Shown here in pieces: positions 41,528-48,964 of a stretch of DNA of 64,000 nucleotides. Source of the stretch: Rhizocola hellebori. Its GTDB lineage: Bacteria; Actinomycetota; Actinomycetes; Mycobacteriales; Micromonosporaceae. Below the pieces are notes generated by a model, which was not told where the DNA came from, did not search any database, and was given only the letters and a program-made list of their open reading frames with translations. Every line of letters starts with the position of its first letter. Position 1 is the first letter of the stretch. Position numbers and translations under genes: made by a program. Where the stretch lies: positions 20,701 to 84,700 of the forward strand of contig NZ_BONY01000043.1 in assembly GCF_016862955.1 (NCBI RefSeq). The letters run 5' to 3'.

Positions 41528-42850
41528 CTAGCGCTGATCTCTGCGGCTGGCATAGTGCAGCAGGCTTTGCTGGCTCGCCAGGGTTTGCGGGTGCCCGGCT
41601 CCCAGCACCCGCAGGCAGTCGGACGCCACGTCTCGCAGCAGCCGTGCCGCCTCGGCGTTGTCCCCGGCCTCGCCGATGTTGCACGCCAGATGGTGGCGGC
41701 TGTACAGGGTTTGGAAATGGTCGACGCCGTGGACCCGAGTGCGGTCGGTGACCACGCCGCGAAGCTGCGCGATGGCGTCGGCCCGGCGGCCGATCTCGCC
41801 GAGGTAGTAGGCCAGCAGATGCCGGCTGACCATGGTGTCCGGGTGATCGGCACCGAACGCCGCGGCCCGGTCTGCGACCACACCGTCGAGCATTCTGGCC
41901 GCTTCCTCGGGCTTGCCGCTGGCGCCGACGGTGGCGGCGAGCAGGTGGCGGCTGGCCATGGTGTCCGGGTGGGCCGAGCCCAGGACCAGCAGACGGTCGG
42001 CGACGACCTCGCGCAAAATGAGGGTGGCCTCCGCCCGGCGGCCCGAAAGATCGAGGTAGAAGGCGAGCAGATGCCGGCTTTCCAAGGTCTCCCGATGATT
42101 GCGGCCGAGCACCCGCTCGCGATCGCTGACTATGCCGCGAAATCTGGTGACCGCGTCGGCTGCCTCGCCCGACTCTCCTATGTAGAACGCGTGAAGGTGG
42201 CGGCAGGCAAGGGTTTCCGGATGGTCGGCCGACAGCGTGCGGGACCTGTCGGCGACAACGCTCCGTATGACACGGATCGCTTCGGCGGCCCTGCCGTCGT
42301 CCCAGAGCAAGGCGGCCAGATCCTTCTGGGCGGTGAGGACCTCGGGGCTGACCCGCCCCTTGGTCCGGGTCAGGTCGGCGATCAGCGATCGCTGTTCCGT
42401 CATGAGGTCCTCGGTCTCCGCGTCGGCGCGCACCGGGTCGATGCCAAGCGGGGCGGGCAACCCCCGGCGCAGGCGGGCCACGAAGGCGTTGCCGGGCATC
42501 CGGCCGCCGGAGACGTCGTACAGCTGAAGATTGTTGAGAATGAAGAGCGGTTCCCCCTTGAGCAGCAACGGATAGATCTTCTTCTGCTGCTTCATCGCAT
42601 GGTTGACCTCGATGTCCACCCAGTGCGACTCCGCCGCGTCGGGTGTCATCACCACCACCATCGCCGAGCAGGAAATGATCCTTTCCTCGATCACCCTTGT
42701 CCATCGCTCGCCATGGCCGATCTCGCGATCGAACCAGACGGGGACCCCGGCATCGGTCAGGAAGGTGGCGAGGCGCTCGACAAAGGCCAAGTCGTTGCGG
42801 CTGTAGCTAATGAACGCATGACCTGACACGCGGGCACAATATACAGACAC
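41528..42850 (-). CDS. TIR-domain protein with TPR repeats
   Basis: 440 residues. TIR domain at ~9-125 with AFISYSRNDLAFVERL, GVPVWFDREIGHGERW, and the Glu81 in SHWVDIEVNHAM that matches the catalytic Glu of NAD-cleaving TIR proteins such as SARM1. The rest (~140-440) is at least six ~42-residue TPR units of the NB-ARC-associated type (HPETLACRHLHAFYIGESGEAADAV, HPDTMASRHLLAATVG...). It may be a stand-alone NADase effector or a signalling adaptor. GTG start with no good SD; a second GTG at 42829 is possible. It is 34 bases before the sigma gene on the same strand. Confidence 0.9.
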   Translation of the reverse strand: MSVYCARVSGHAFISYSRNDLAFVERLATFLTDAGVPVWFDREIGHGERWTRVIEERIISCSAMVVVMTPDAAESHWVDIEVNHAMKQQKKIYPLLLKGEPLFILNNLQLYDVSGGRMPGNAFVARLRRGLPAPLGIDPVRADAETEDLMTEQRSLIADLTRTKGRVSPEVLTAQKDLAALLWDDGRAAEAIRVIRSVVADRSRTLSADHPETLACRHLHAFYIGESGEAADAVTRFRGIVSDRERVLGRNHRETLESRHLLAFYLDLSGRRAEATLILREVVADRLLVLGSAHPDTMASRHLLAATVGASGKPEEAARMLDGVVADRAAAFGADHPDTMVSRHLLAYYLGEIGRRADAIAQLRGVVTDRTRVHGVDHFQTLYSRHHLACNIGEAGDNAEAARLLRDVASDCLRVLGAGHPQTLASQQSLLHYASRRDQR

Positions 42851-43003
42851 CTCACAACATCAATATCGAACACATAGTCAAGATTCTTGGACATTGATCG
42901 CCTTGCCGGGCCCGCGCCGTGGGCTTACGGTGGCATTCGCTTGACGACTAGCGAACGCCGCAACACCCAATCGTTGGTGAGCCTACTGGGTGGGAGGAAA
43001 GGG

Positions 43004-43342
43004 TTGGGAGCCGCAAATGAGGATCCCTATCGCCTGCAGGAGCGCACAGAGCACGTCCAGGCTCTGGCGATGCGACAACAGGAGCTGGCGTTACAGCTGA
43101 TTCAGCTGGTCAGCGAACAGCGCGAGCTCGCCTCCCAATGGCAGACCGCCGGAGCTCACGATCTTGCTGCCAAGGCACGTGATGTCGAGGAGAACCTTCG
43201 TGTGCTTTCGGGAAAGGTGCTGCATCTGGAAGGCGATGCGCTCGATCTTGTGGCACATGCGATCTCCGAGGAGGCGAGGGCGTTGCGGACAGAGAACCCC
43301 ACCAATCGAGAGGAAGGGTCCTCCAATGGCGCAGGCCAGTGA
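43004..43342 (+). CDS. Small coiled-coil protein (paralogue 1)
   Basis: 112 residues from a TTG at 43004 with a strong GGGAGG six bases before; the open frame extends to 42887 but the extra part is proline-rich and lacks an SD. Almost all of it is charged helix (LQERTEHVQALAMRQQELALQLIQLVSEQRELASQWQTAG), with a polar tail. It pairs with the next gene, sharing QRELA-x-x-W...L-x-x-K/R-V. No known family. It is transcribed away from the TIR-TPR gene. Confidence 0.65.
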   Translation: MGAANEDPYRLQERTEHVQALAMRQQELALQLIQLVSEQRELASQWQTAGAHDLAAKARDVEENLRVLSGKVLHLEGDALDLVAHAISEEARALRTENPTNREEGSSNGAGQ

Positions 43343-43652
43343 GGAAGACAAGCAGAAGGCGCTCAAGCTGGCCAAGGAACTCCAGGCCAGCCTCGACCGG
43401 ATGATCGAGGATGAGCGCGACAACGAAGCGTTGCTTGAAAAGCTGGACCGGCTGGCCATGGACTACCGCGAGCTGGCCGAAGCCTGGGACGGCGCCGATC
43501 CCGCGATGGCCACGCGGGTGCGCCAGCGCGAAGAGGAGATTCACCTGCTGCGTGGCCGGGTGGAGACGATGGCCGAAATGGAGGCCGACGAGGCCGGCAA
43601 GCTCAAGTCTGCGGTGCTCAACGCACTGCGACAGGCCAATCCTCGCGACTGA
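43326..43652 (+). CDS. Small coiled-coil protein (paralogue 2)
   Basis: 108 residues, almost all charged helix (EEDKQKALKLAKELQASLDRM, YRELAEAWDGADPAMATRVRQREEEIHLLRGRV). ATG with GAGGAAGGG upstream, overlapping paralogue 1 by 17 bases. It shares RELA-x-x-W and a matching downstream helix with paralogue 1, so the two arose by duplication and may form a heteromer. Function unknown. Confidence 0.7.
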   Translation: MAQASEEDKQKALKLAKELQASLDRMIEDERDNEALLEKLDRLAMDYRELAEAWDGADPAMATRVRQREEEIHLLRGRVETMAEMEADEAGKLKSAVLNALRQANPRD

Positions 43653-43748
43653 AGCAGTGCCACGCCATTGCGCAGGAGGTCGGCGGCCTCGGCGGGATGC
43701 GCAGCGCAAGGGTTCCGCTGGTCTTAAGGAAGCTCTGGCCGGCTTCTG

Positions 43749-43895
43749 TCATCTCTGGCAAGCAACAGGCACGCGGTAGGTTTGCTGCCGGAACAGCGTG
43801 GCAATGATGTGCTCAATCCGTTCGTCAACCGGTTCAAACTCGGTCCCGCCGTGGTACCGATCCACCTTCCATGAGATCGGCAATCGTACTGGCAT
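43749..43895 (-). CDS. Small ORF, possible conserved short protein or gene remnant
   Basis: 48 codons: starts MPVRLPISWKVDRYHG, then a GGTEFEPVDERIEHIIATLF helix and ends VPVACQR. The amino-acid mix (aromatic, acidic and hydrophobic residues well spread) looks coding, unlike the other frames here. No good SD before the ATG. It lies downstream of the small acidic peptide gene and a hairpin on the same strand, so it may be expressed by read-through or may be the 3' remnant of a broken gene. Confidence 0.35.
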   Translation of the reverse strand: MPVRLPISWKVDRYHGGTEFEPVDERIEHIIATLFRQQTYRVPVACQR

Positions 43896-43999
43896 CTGCT
43901 GGGTCCGGTGCGGTCTACGGGCAGCCGGTAGCGCCCATAAAGCGCGAACGCCCGTTCGTAATCGGCTCCGGCGGCCGTCGTGTCATGCTGGCGGGTATC

Positions 44000-44034
44000 G
44001 GGACTGCGCGGCCATCATTCGGCCACGCAGTCCC
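44000..44034. terminator. Hairpin just downstream of the small peptide gene
   Basis: GGGACTGCG-C-GGCC pairs with GGCC-A-CGCAGTCCC (13 pairs, one mismatch) around a 7-base loop ATCATTC. It starts 15 bases past the stop of the 30-residue peptide gene on the minus strand. No U-tract; a terminator or attenuator is likely. Confidence 0.65.
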
Positions 44035-44048
44035 ATTATTGACGGGTC

Positions 44049-44141
44049 TCAGCTGAGGTCGTCATCGTCGCCACGCGGATCGCTCCCGCTGTCTGGATGG
44101 CTTTCCAACTCGATCTCCGGTGCCGCAAGGTAGTAGTCCAT
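44049..44141 (-). CDS. Very small acidic peptide gene (30 codons)
   Basis: ATG at 44141 follows a near-perfect SD (AAAGGGGGTGA) at proper spacing. The 30-residue product starts MDYYLAAPEIELES and ends GDDDDLS, with about nine acidic residues, no Cys, Lys or Trp. Strong SD, clean stop and hairpin terminator 15 bases later argue for a real short transcript. The acidic tail suggests a RiPP precursor, signalling peptide or small regulator, but no modifying enzyme is adjacent, and I do not recognise a family. The XRE-TPR regulator gene is divergent about 380 bases away. Confidence 0.5.
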   Translation of the reverse strand: MDYYLAAPEIELESHPDSGSDPRGDDDDLS

Positions 44142-44522
44142 TCCGTTCACCCCCTTTCGTGCCACTGATCATTTCGGCAGACCTCGATTGCACCAAGCCG
44201 CATGGACCATCCGTCGCCTACGACCCGGTGCCCTGTCGAAGTGATGGCCACCAGCCGGAAGTCCTTGGGTTCTCCTGGGTGCGAGCCATCGGAGCAACCG
44301 CATTCCGGCTGGTGGTCTCTGTGCGACGTCGAGACAGTCGGGCCAGGACAGGCAGTTTGAGGTCCCAGCATCCCGTTTCGTTGTCACGCGAATCACCCTG
44401 TCGGTTGGGATCCATGCCAGACAGAGTGGCAATGTGGCAGAGCCGTGGCATGGGCGTTGCCATGGCAATCCTGATTTGCGTCAATATCATGGAACGCGGT
44501 CGACGGGGTGCGAGAGGTTGTC
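44142..44522. other. Gene-free divergent control region with TGGCA motifs
   Basis: No convincing gene in these ~380 bases between the small peptide gene (minus) and the XRE regulator (plus). Near the regulator there are repeated TGGCA motifs at 44427, 44435, 44446 and 44463, a TGCCA at 44415, and the perfect palindrome TTGCCATGGCAA (44457-44468), a plausible operator array. Confidence 0.5.
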
Positions 44523-45743
44523 ATGAGACGGATTCGCTTAGCGCAGCGACGCAGAACAGTTGGCCTGAGCCAGGAAGCATTGGCCGAACAGCTCGGCGTC
44601 GACCGCACGACAGTCATCCGGTGGGAACGCGGCGACAACGAACCGCAACCTTGGCAGCGACCGAACATCGCGATGGCGCTTAAGGTTTCCGTCGAAGAGC
44701 TGGATGCCCTTCTGGCATGCGCCGACCAGGCCAGTGTCAATATCTCGCCCGACGCGATATCCGGTGTGTGCGTCTCGCCGAAGGCTTTGCCGACAACGCC
44801 TGTTGGAGGAGAATTGATGCGCCGTCAGGCCGTCCACCCCGAGCTGCTAATGCGATACGAGACGTTGACGGACACCTACCGGCAGATGGACTACCAAACC
44901 GGATCGGCTTCGGTTTATGCAGAAACAATCGCTCAGCTCGGCCGCATGATGGCGCTTGCCGACAACGTGCCGTCGCCCTTGTACCAACGCTTTGCGCGGG
45001 CGTTAGGCGATTCGGCCCAGCTTGCTGCGTGGTTGGCGATCGACCGTCAGGACTACGGGTCGGCGCGGCACTATACGGCGATAGCTCTGTCCAGCGCGCA
45101 GGAAGGCGACGACCCCACCCTTCATGCCTACGTGCTCGGCATCATGAGCTACATCCACCTCCACGCCGAACGCGGACCAGACGCCGTCCGGCTCCTTGCC
45201 GCGGCGTTGCGCCTGGCCGAGAACCCACGCCTCGGGGTCAGCCCCGCAGTTCGCAGCTGGCTGTTCGAAGCCATGGGCGAAGCTCAAGCACTCGCCGGCA
45301 ACCGACCCGCAGGCGCCGCCTTCCTGGCCCAGGCTGAACGGCTCTTCGACCTCGTGGCTGCGCAGGACGTTCCCAACTGGCTGGGCTTCTTCAACAGCCC
45401 GGAACACGTAACCCGGCTCAAGGGCCGTTGCCTGGTCAAGCTCGGCGATGCGCGAGCCGCGATCGCCAGCCTTGAGGAGGCGGTGTCCGCACTCCCGGCG
45501 CACTACGTCCGCGAACGATCAGGCACCCTCATCGATTTGGCCACTGCCCAGCTAATGTCCCGCATGGCGGGCGGCTGGGCCACCGACGCCGAGGCCGCTG
45601 CGCAAGCCGCACTGGATGCATGGGGACTGGCGGCCAAGACCAATTCCGCCCGCAACCAGCGCCGCATCCGACGGATGCTGCCGCAGTTCACGCCGTACCG
45701 CTATCTGAACTCGACCAGGACGCTACTCGCCACTGTCGGGTAG
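44523..45743 (+). CDS. XRE-type regulator with TPR-like C-terminus
   Basis: 406 residues. N-terminal helix-turn-helix (~2-62: RLAQRRRTVGLSQEALAEQLGVDRTTVIRWERG) and a long helical part with degenerate TPR units (~100-400: YETLTDTYRQMDYQTGSASVYAETIAQLGRM, EGDDPTLHAYVLGIMSYI). The ATG at 44523 has AGAGG five bases before; a GTG at 44508 is in frame. In actinomycetes such XRE-TPR proteins often sense peptides or metabolites and control a neighbouring small gene. The TGGCA-rich region upstream could be its operator. Confidence 0.85.
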   Translation: MRRIRLAQRRRTVGLSQEALAEQLGVDRTTVIRWERGDNEPQPWQRPNIAMALKVSVEELDALLACADQASVNISPDAISGVCVSPKALPTTPVGGELMRRQAVHPELLMRYETLTDTYRQMDYQTGSASVYAETIAQLGRMMALADNVPSPLYQRFARALGDSAQLAAWLAIDRQDYGSARHYTAIALSSAQEGDDPTLHAYVLGIMSYIHLHAERGPDAVRLLAAALRLAENPRLGVSPAVRSWLFEAMGEAQALAGNRPAGAAFLAQAERLFDLVAAQDVPNWLGFFNSPEHVTRLKGRCLVKLGDARAAIASLEEAVSALPAHYVRERSGTLIDLATAQLMSRMAGGWATDAEAAAQAALDAWGLAAKTNSARNQRRIRRMLPQFTPYRYLNSTRTLLATVG

Positions 45744-45804
45744 CCTCCGGTGTCGTGCAGCACCCGCCCGGAGATCTTCAGACCGCGAGATCCAGAGCTG
45801 CAGC

Positions 45805-46677
45805 ATGAGCCGTCGAGATTGGCTCATGTTGATCACGCTTTCTGTTCTCTGGGGAACGGCATACCTGCTCATAGCCGTCGCGCTTCAGAGCTTTTCGCCA
45901 GTGGTCGTGGTGTTTGGCCGTGCGGCTCTGGCGGCCGCGGTACTGCTGCCTTTGGCATGGCATCGGGGTGCACTCCAGTCGCTGCTGAGACATCCATGGT
46001 GGGTCCTGCTCACGGTCTTGCTCCAGGCCACAGCCCCGCTTCTGCTTCTGACCTACGGCCAGCAATGGCTTTCAACTGGGCTAACCGGCATTTTGATCGG
46101 CGCGCAGCCCCTGTTTGTGGCGCTACTCGCTGTCCGCTTCGACCCGAGTGAGCGGCCGAAAGGTGCCGCAGGCCTGGCAGGTTTGCTTCTCGGCTTCGCG
46201 GGGCTGGCACTCATCTTCGGAGTCGACATCGGCGGCAGCGCTGACCCACTCCTTGGCGGCATCCTGGTCACCAGCGCTGCCCTCTGCTATGCCATGGGCT
46301 CCATCCTGATCCACCGCAAGCTCACGTTCGCTGAGCCGCTTGGGATCGCGACTTCTGCGATGTTGGTGGCGACCGCCACGCTATTCATCCCTGCATCACT
46401 TTCGGTACCAAGCCAGTCGCCTTCCATGCCCAGCGTGCTGGCTCTCATCGCGCTCGGTGTGGTATTTACAGGCTTCACGCTGCGCCTCTTCTACGGCCTA
46501 ATCGCTCGCGTTGGGCCAGCCAAAACGACCATGGCGTTCTACCTCTCGCCGGGTGTCACAATGATCCTCGGCTGGCTGCTGCTCGCTGAGCGGATAACAT
46601 GGTCGACAATGTTTGGTCTAGGAGCGATCGTGGCAGGCTCGGTCTTGGCAGCGAGACCGCCGGTTGTTGCCGTCTAA
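45805..46677 (+). CDS. EamA/DMT-family transporter
   Basis: The 290-residue protein has ten predicted membrane helices in two EamA repeats (MLITLSVLWGTAYLLIAVAL at the start, LVTSAALCYAMGSILIHRKL for the second half, and MAFYLSPGVTMILGWLLLAERI near the end, the conserved GW-x-x-L-x-E motif). It probably exports a metabolite or amino acid. 61 bases after the XRE regulator, so it may be under its control. Confidence 0.92.
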   Translation: MSRRDWLMLITLSVLWGTAYLLIAVALQSFSPVVVVFGRAALAAAVLLPLAWHRGALQSLLRHPWWVLLTVLLQATAPLLLLTYGQQWLSTGLTGILIGAQPLFVALLAVRFDPSERPKGAAGLAGLLLGFAGLALIFGVDIGGSADPLLGGILVTSAALCYAMGSILIHRKLTFAEPLGIATSAMLVATATLFIPASLSVPSQSPSMPSVLALIALGVVFTGFTLRLFYGLIARVGPAKTTMAFYLSPGVTMILGWLLLAERITWSTMFGLGAIVAGSVLAARPPVVAV

Positions 46678-46831
46678 ATTGCGTCCCAAGGAACTGGTCC
46701 ACGTTGACTCCACGCCAGGTCTTCAGACCTAACATTGATGGGTATGACTCACCTACGACGAGATCGAAACCTTCGGCCGAAACTCGGTCGCTGTGGTTAC
46801 TGCCTGACCCACTCGGCGATAGAGTCCGCCT

Positions 46832-47365
46832 GTGTACCCGGTCAGAATCGAAGGCACCCGAGTCGTCCTGCGTGAATTCGTCGAGTCCGACCTCGACGAC
46901 AGCATGGCCATCGTCGGCGACCCAGACGTCACCGTCTTCCTCTCCTTCGACTCCCGCACCCGCGAACAGCAGTCGGAACTGCTGGCCAAAGACATCCAGC
47001 GAGCACAGTCCGACGCGCGTCCCGATTACTATCTCGCCATCGCCGAGCGCGACACCAATCAGCTGATCGGTTTTGTTCGCATCGCCCTCGACGCCCACCA
47101 ACGTGGCGAACTCGGCTACGCACTCCGCAAGGACCATTGGGGCAAAAGTATCGTCACTGAGGCCTGCCTGCTAATGATGGACTTCGGCTTCAATACCCTT
47201 GGTCTGCACCGCATTCAGGCCGCTTGCGGGCCAGAGAACCATGGTTCTCAGAAGGTCTTGGACAAGCTCGGCTTCGGCTATGAGGGCCGTATGCGCGACC
47301 ACGTGTTTACCAACGGAACATGGCGAGACTCGCTGCTCTACTCCAGAGTGACGACAGATGGATAG
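46832..47365 (+). CDS. RimJ/RimL-type GNAT acetyltransferase
   Basis: 177 residues from GTG: RIEGTRVVLREFVESDLDDSMAI at the N-terminus, ELGYALRKDHWGKSIVTEACLLMMDFGF (acetyl-CoA site; the usual GxG is GKS), LHRIQAACGPENHGSQKVLDKLGFGYEG (~130-157) near the C-terminus. Typical of ribosomal-protein or antibiotic-type N-acetyltransferases. Substrate unknown. Confidence 0.9.
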   Translation: MYPVRIEGTRVVLREFVESDLDDSMAIVGDPDVTVFLSFDSRTREQQSELLAKDIQRAQSDARPDYYLAIAERDTNQLIGFVRIALDAHQRGELGYALRKDHWGKSIVTEACLLMMDFGFNTLGLHRIQAACGPENHGSQKVLDKLGFGYEGRMRDHVFTNGTWRDSLLYSRVTTDG

Positions 47366-47706
47366 TGGCGCTACGCGCCGGCGGCCTCGCCTGGGATCAC
47401 GTGATTATTTGTGAGCTGGCACCGCAGCGTGCTGACATTGAGCGATGCAGCGTCCTGTCCGACATGTTTTCCGGGGCTGATTGCGCCGCGGCCGTACTGG
47501 AACTAACGCCCTCCAAACGCTTTGGCGCTGATGTCGAGCGCTTAACCAAATACTTTGCTGCACGAGGCGTTGAATCAAAACGAGAGCCAAGTCCGCAACC
47601 CCCTGACGTCGGGGCCATGATCCGTTATCCCGTGCAAGGTCAATGCCAGCTCCGGGTCCGAACTGCTCACCCGAACGAGAACGCCCAGAAGCGAGAGGAC
47701 TCTTGA
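47365..47706 (+). CDS. Hypothetical protein, possibly degenerate
   Basis: 113 codons from a GTG that overlaps the acetyltransferase stop. The sequence (ADCAAAVLELTPSKRFGADVERLTKYFAARGVE) reads as plausible coding sequence for a helical segment, but I recognise no family, and the polar C-terminus looks unstructured. Its stop and the next ATG share TGATG. It may be a remnant of a longer gene. Confidence 0.35.
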   Translation: MALRAGGLAWDHVIICELAPQRADIERCSVLSDMFSGADCAAAVLELTPSKRFGADVERLTKYFAARGVESKREPSPQPPDVGAMIRYPVQGQCQLRVRTAHPNENAQKREDS

Positions 47707-47876
47707 TGGAGGTCACAGAACTATTGGTCACCGGCTACAACGGCGATGACCCAGTTTCGCGGTCGCGCTGGTCCCAAGTGAGGCTGCTGCAGTGGCAACT
47801 GCAGCCGATCGAGACGGGGATGCGGCGGTCAGCGCTTTGGCCATCAGGCGACGGATGTCTTCACCTCGGTCCGTGA
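47706..47876 (+). CDS. Short hypothetical ORF, possible remnant
   Basis: 56 codons starting MEVTELLVTGYNGDD, coupled to the previous ORF by TGATG. No recognised domain. SD-like GAGAGGA lies before it. The 180 bases after it up to 48060 hold nothing I can support. Probably part of a decaying gene pair at the edge of the island. Confidence 0.3.
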   Translation: MEVTELLVTGYNGDDPVSRSRWSQVRLLQWQLQPIETGMRRSALWPSGDGCLHLGP

Positions 47877-48060
47877 CCTGTTGGAGGCTCTGACGCTCGC
47901 GCTGTCTCATTAGCTTCGAAGATCCGATTGGCCGGGCAAAGGAAGTTACCGCTGCCCGGCCGACCCATTCCCCTGGCTATGCGATGCGCGATCAACCCAC
48001 AGAACTACGTGGGTCGGCGCTCATACACCTTGCGAAAATGACCCTTGGCAAGCTATGTGG

Positions 48061-48669
48061 CTATGCTTTCGATGCTGATGGCTTGTTGTCGCCACGTGCG
48101 TCGATCAGGACGACGTTCTCGGCATCCGCTTGCTGGAGGTCGCTCAGGATGGCCCGCACTCGCTCGTCCTCCTTCGCTGTGTAGCAGACGATCACTTTGA
48201 TGGACCTCTTGGTCTGATTTGCTACCTCATAGATCTCGACTTGCTTCATCAGGTTGCGTCTGAGCTGACGATTGCTGCCCAATTTGAATTCGATCAGCGT
48301 CTTGTCCGTCGCCCCTCTGCTGACTTTGAAGTCGACTGGTCCGCGACCGTTGTTTGGTTCGCGATTTACGTCCGAGGTAGTGCCTATCCAAGCAAGGCCA
48401 AAGTAGGTCTGAACGTCCCTTTCATTAGCAAAATATCCCTCTCCTTTGTTGATCAAACGGTAGCCGTCCTGGTTCTCGATGTAGTGCTTGAATGCCATGA
48501 CATGATGGAGCGCCTCGCTGTAGCTGTTGGCGGGCTCCGCCACATCGGCGCCTTCATGGGCGTTTCGGATTCGATGCCAGTCGCGGGCCCTCACCCCCTC
48601 GCGAGCGACTGTGATGGCGAGTACGGAGAGCGCGTCGGTGTCCTGAATGATGCCAACCCACTGCTGCAT
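48061..48669 (-). CDS. PD-(D/E)XK nuclease-like protein
   Basis: 202 residues from an ATG with AAGGAG seven bases upstream. The C-terminal half has a PD-(D/E)XK pattern: Asp in GRGPVDFKVSRG (~112) and E-x-K in TLIEFKLGSNRQ (~128-130), followed by a helix and a late strand IKVIVCYTAKEDERV. The N-terminal half is helical (YSEALHHVMAFKHYIENQDGY). Such compact nucleases occur in restriction and conflict loci. It faces away from the ATPase operon, about 295 bases apart. Confidence 0.65.
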   Translation of the reverse strand: MQQWVGIIQDTDALSVLAITVAREGVRARDWHRIRNAHEGADVAEPANSYSEALHHVMAFKHYIENQDGYRLINKGEGYFANERDVQTYFGLAWIGTTSDVNREPNNGRGPVDFKVSRGATDKTLIEFKLGSNRQLRRNLMKQVEIYEVANQTKRSIKVIVCYTAKEDERVRAILSDLQQADAENVVLIDARGDNKPSASKA

Positions 48670-48964
48670 CGGGTCTCCTTATGGCTGTGATTGGTGCCCA
48701 AGGGGGGCTCCTCAATGGATAGTTCAGTGGACCAACTGGCTAGCCCTCCGGCCAGGGAGCCGGAGGGATCCGGATGGGCGCAACGCCGTAGAGGACTTGG
48801 GAAATGCGATGTCGCCGAGCCGATGTCTGCCTCCGGCATGGCTGCCGGACGCGGACCGGAGGCGTGAGCGGGCGGGAATGCCCCAGTCGGATGGTGTGAG
48901 TGATCCGAGTGGCCATGTACTGAGTCAACAGCGCTGATGGTGCGGCGCGTGGCTTATCGATATC

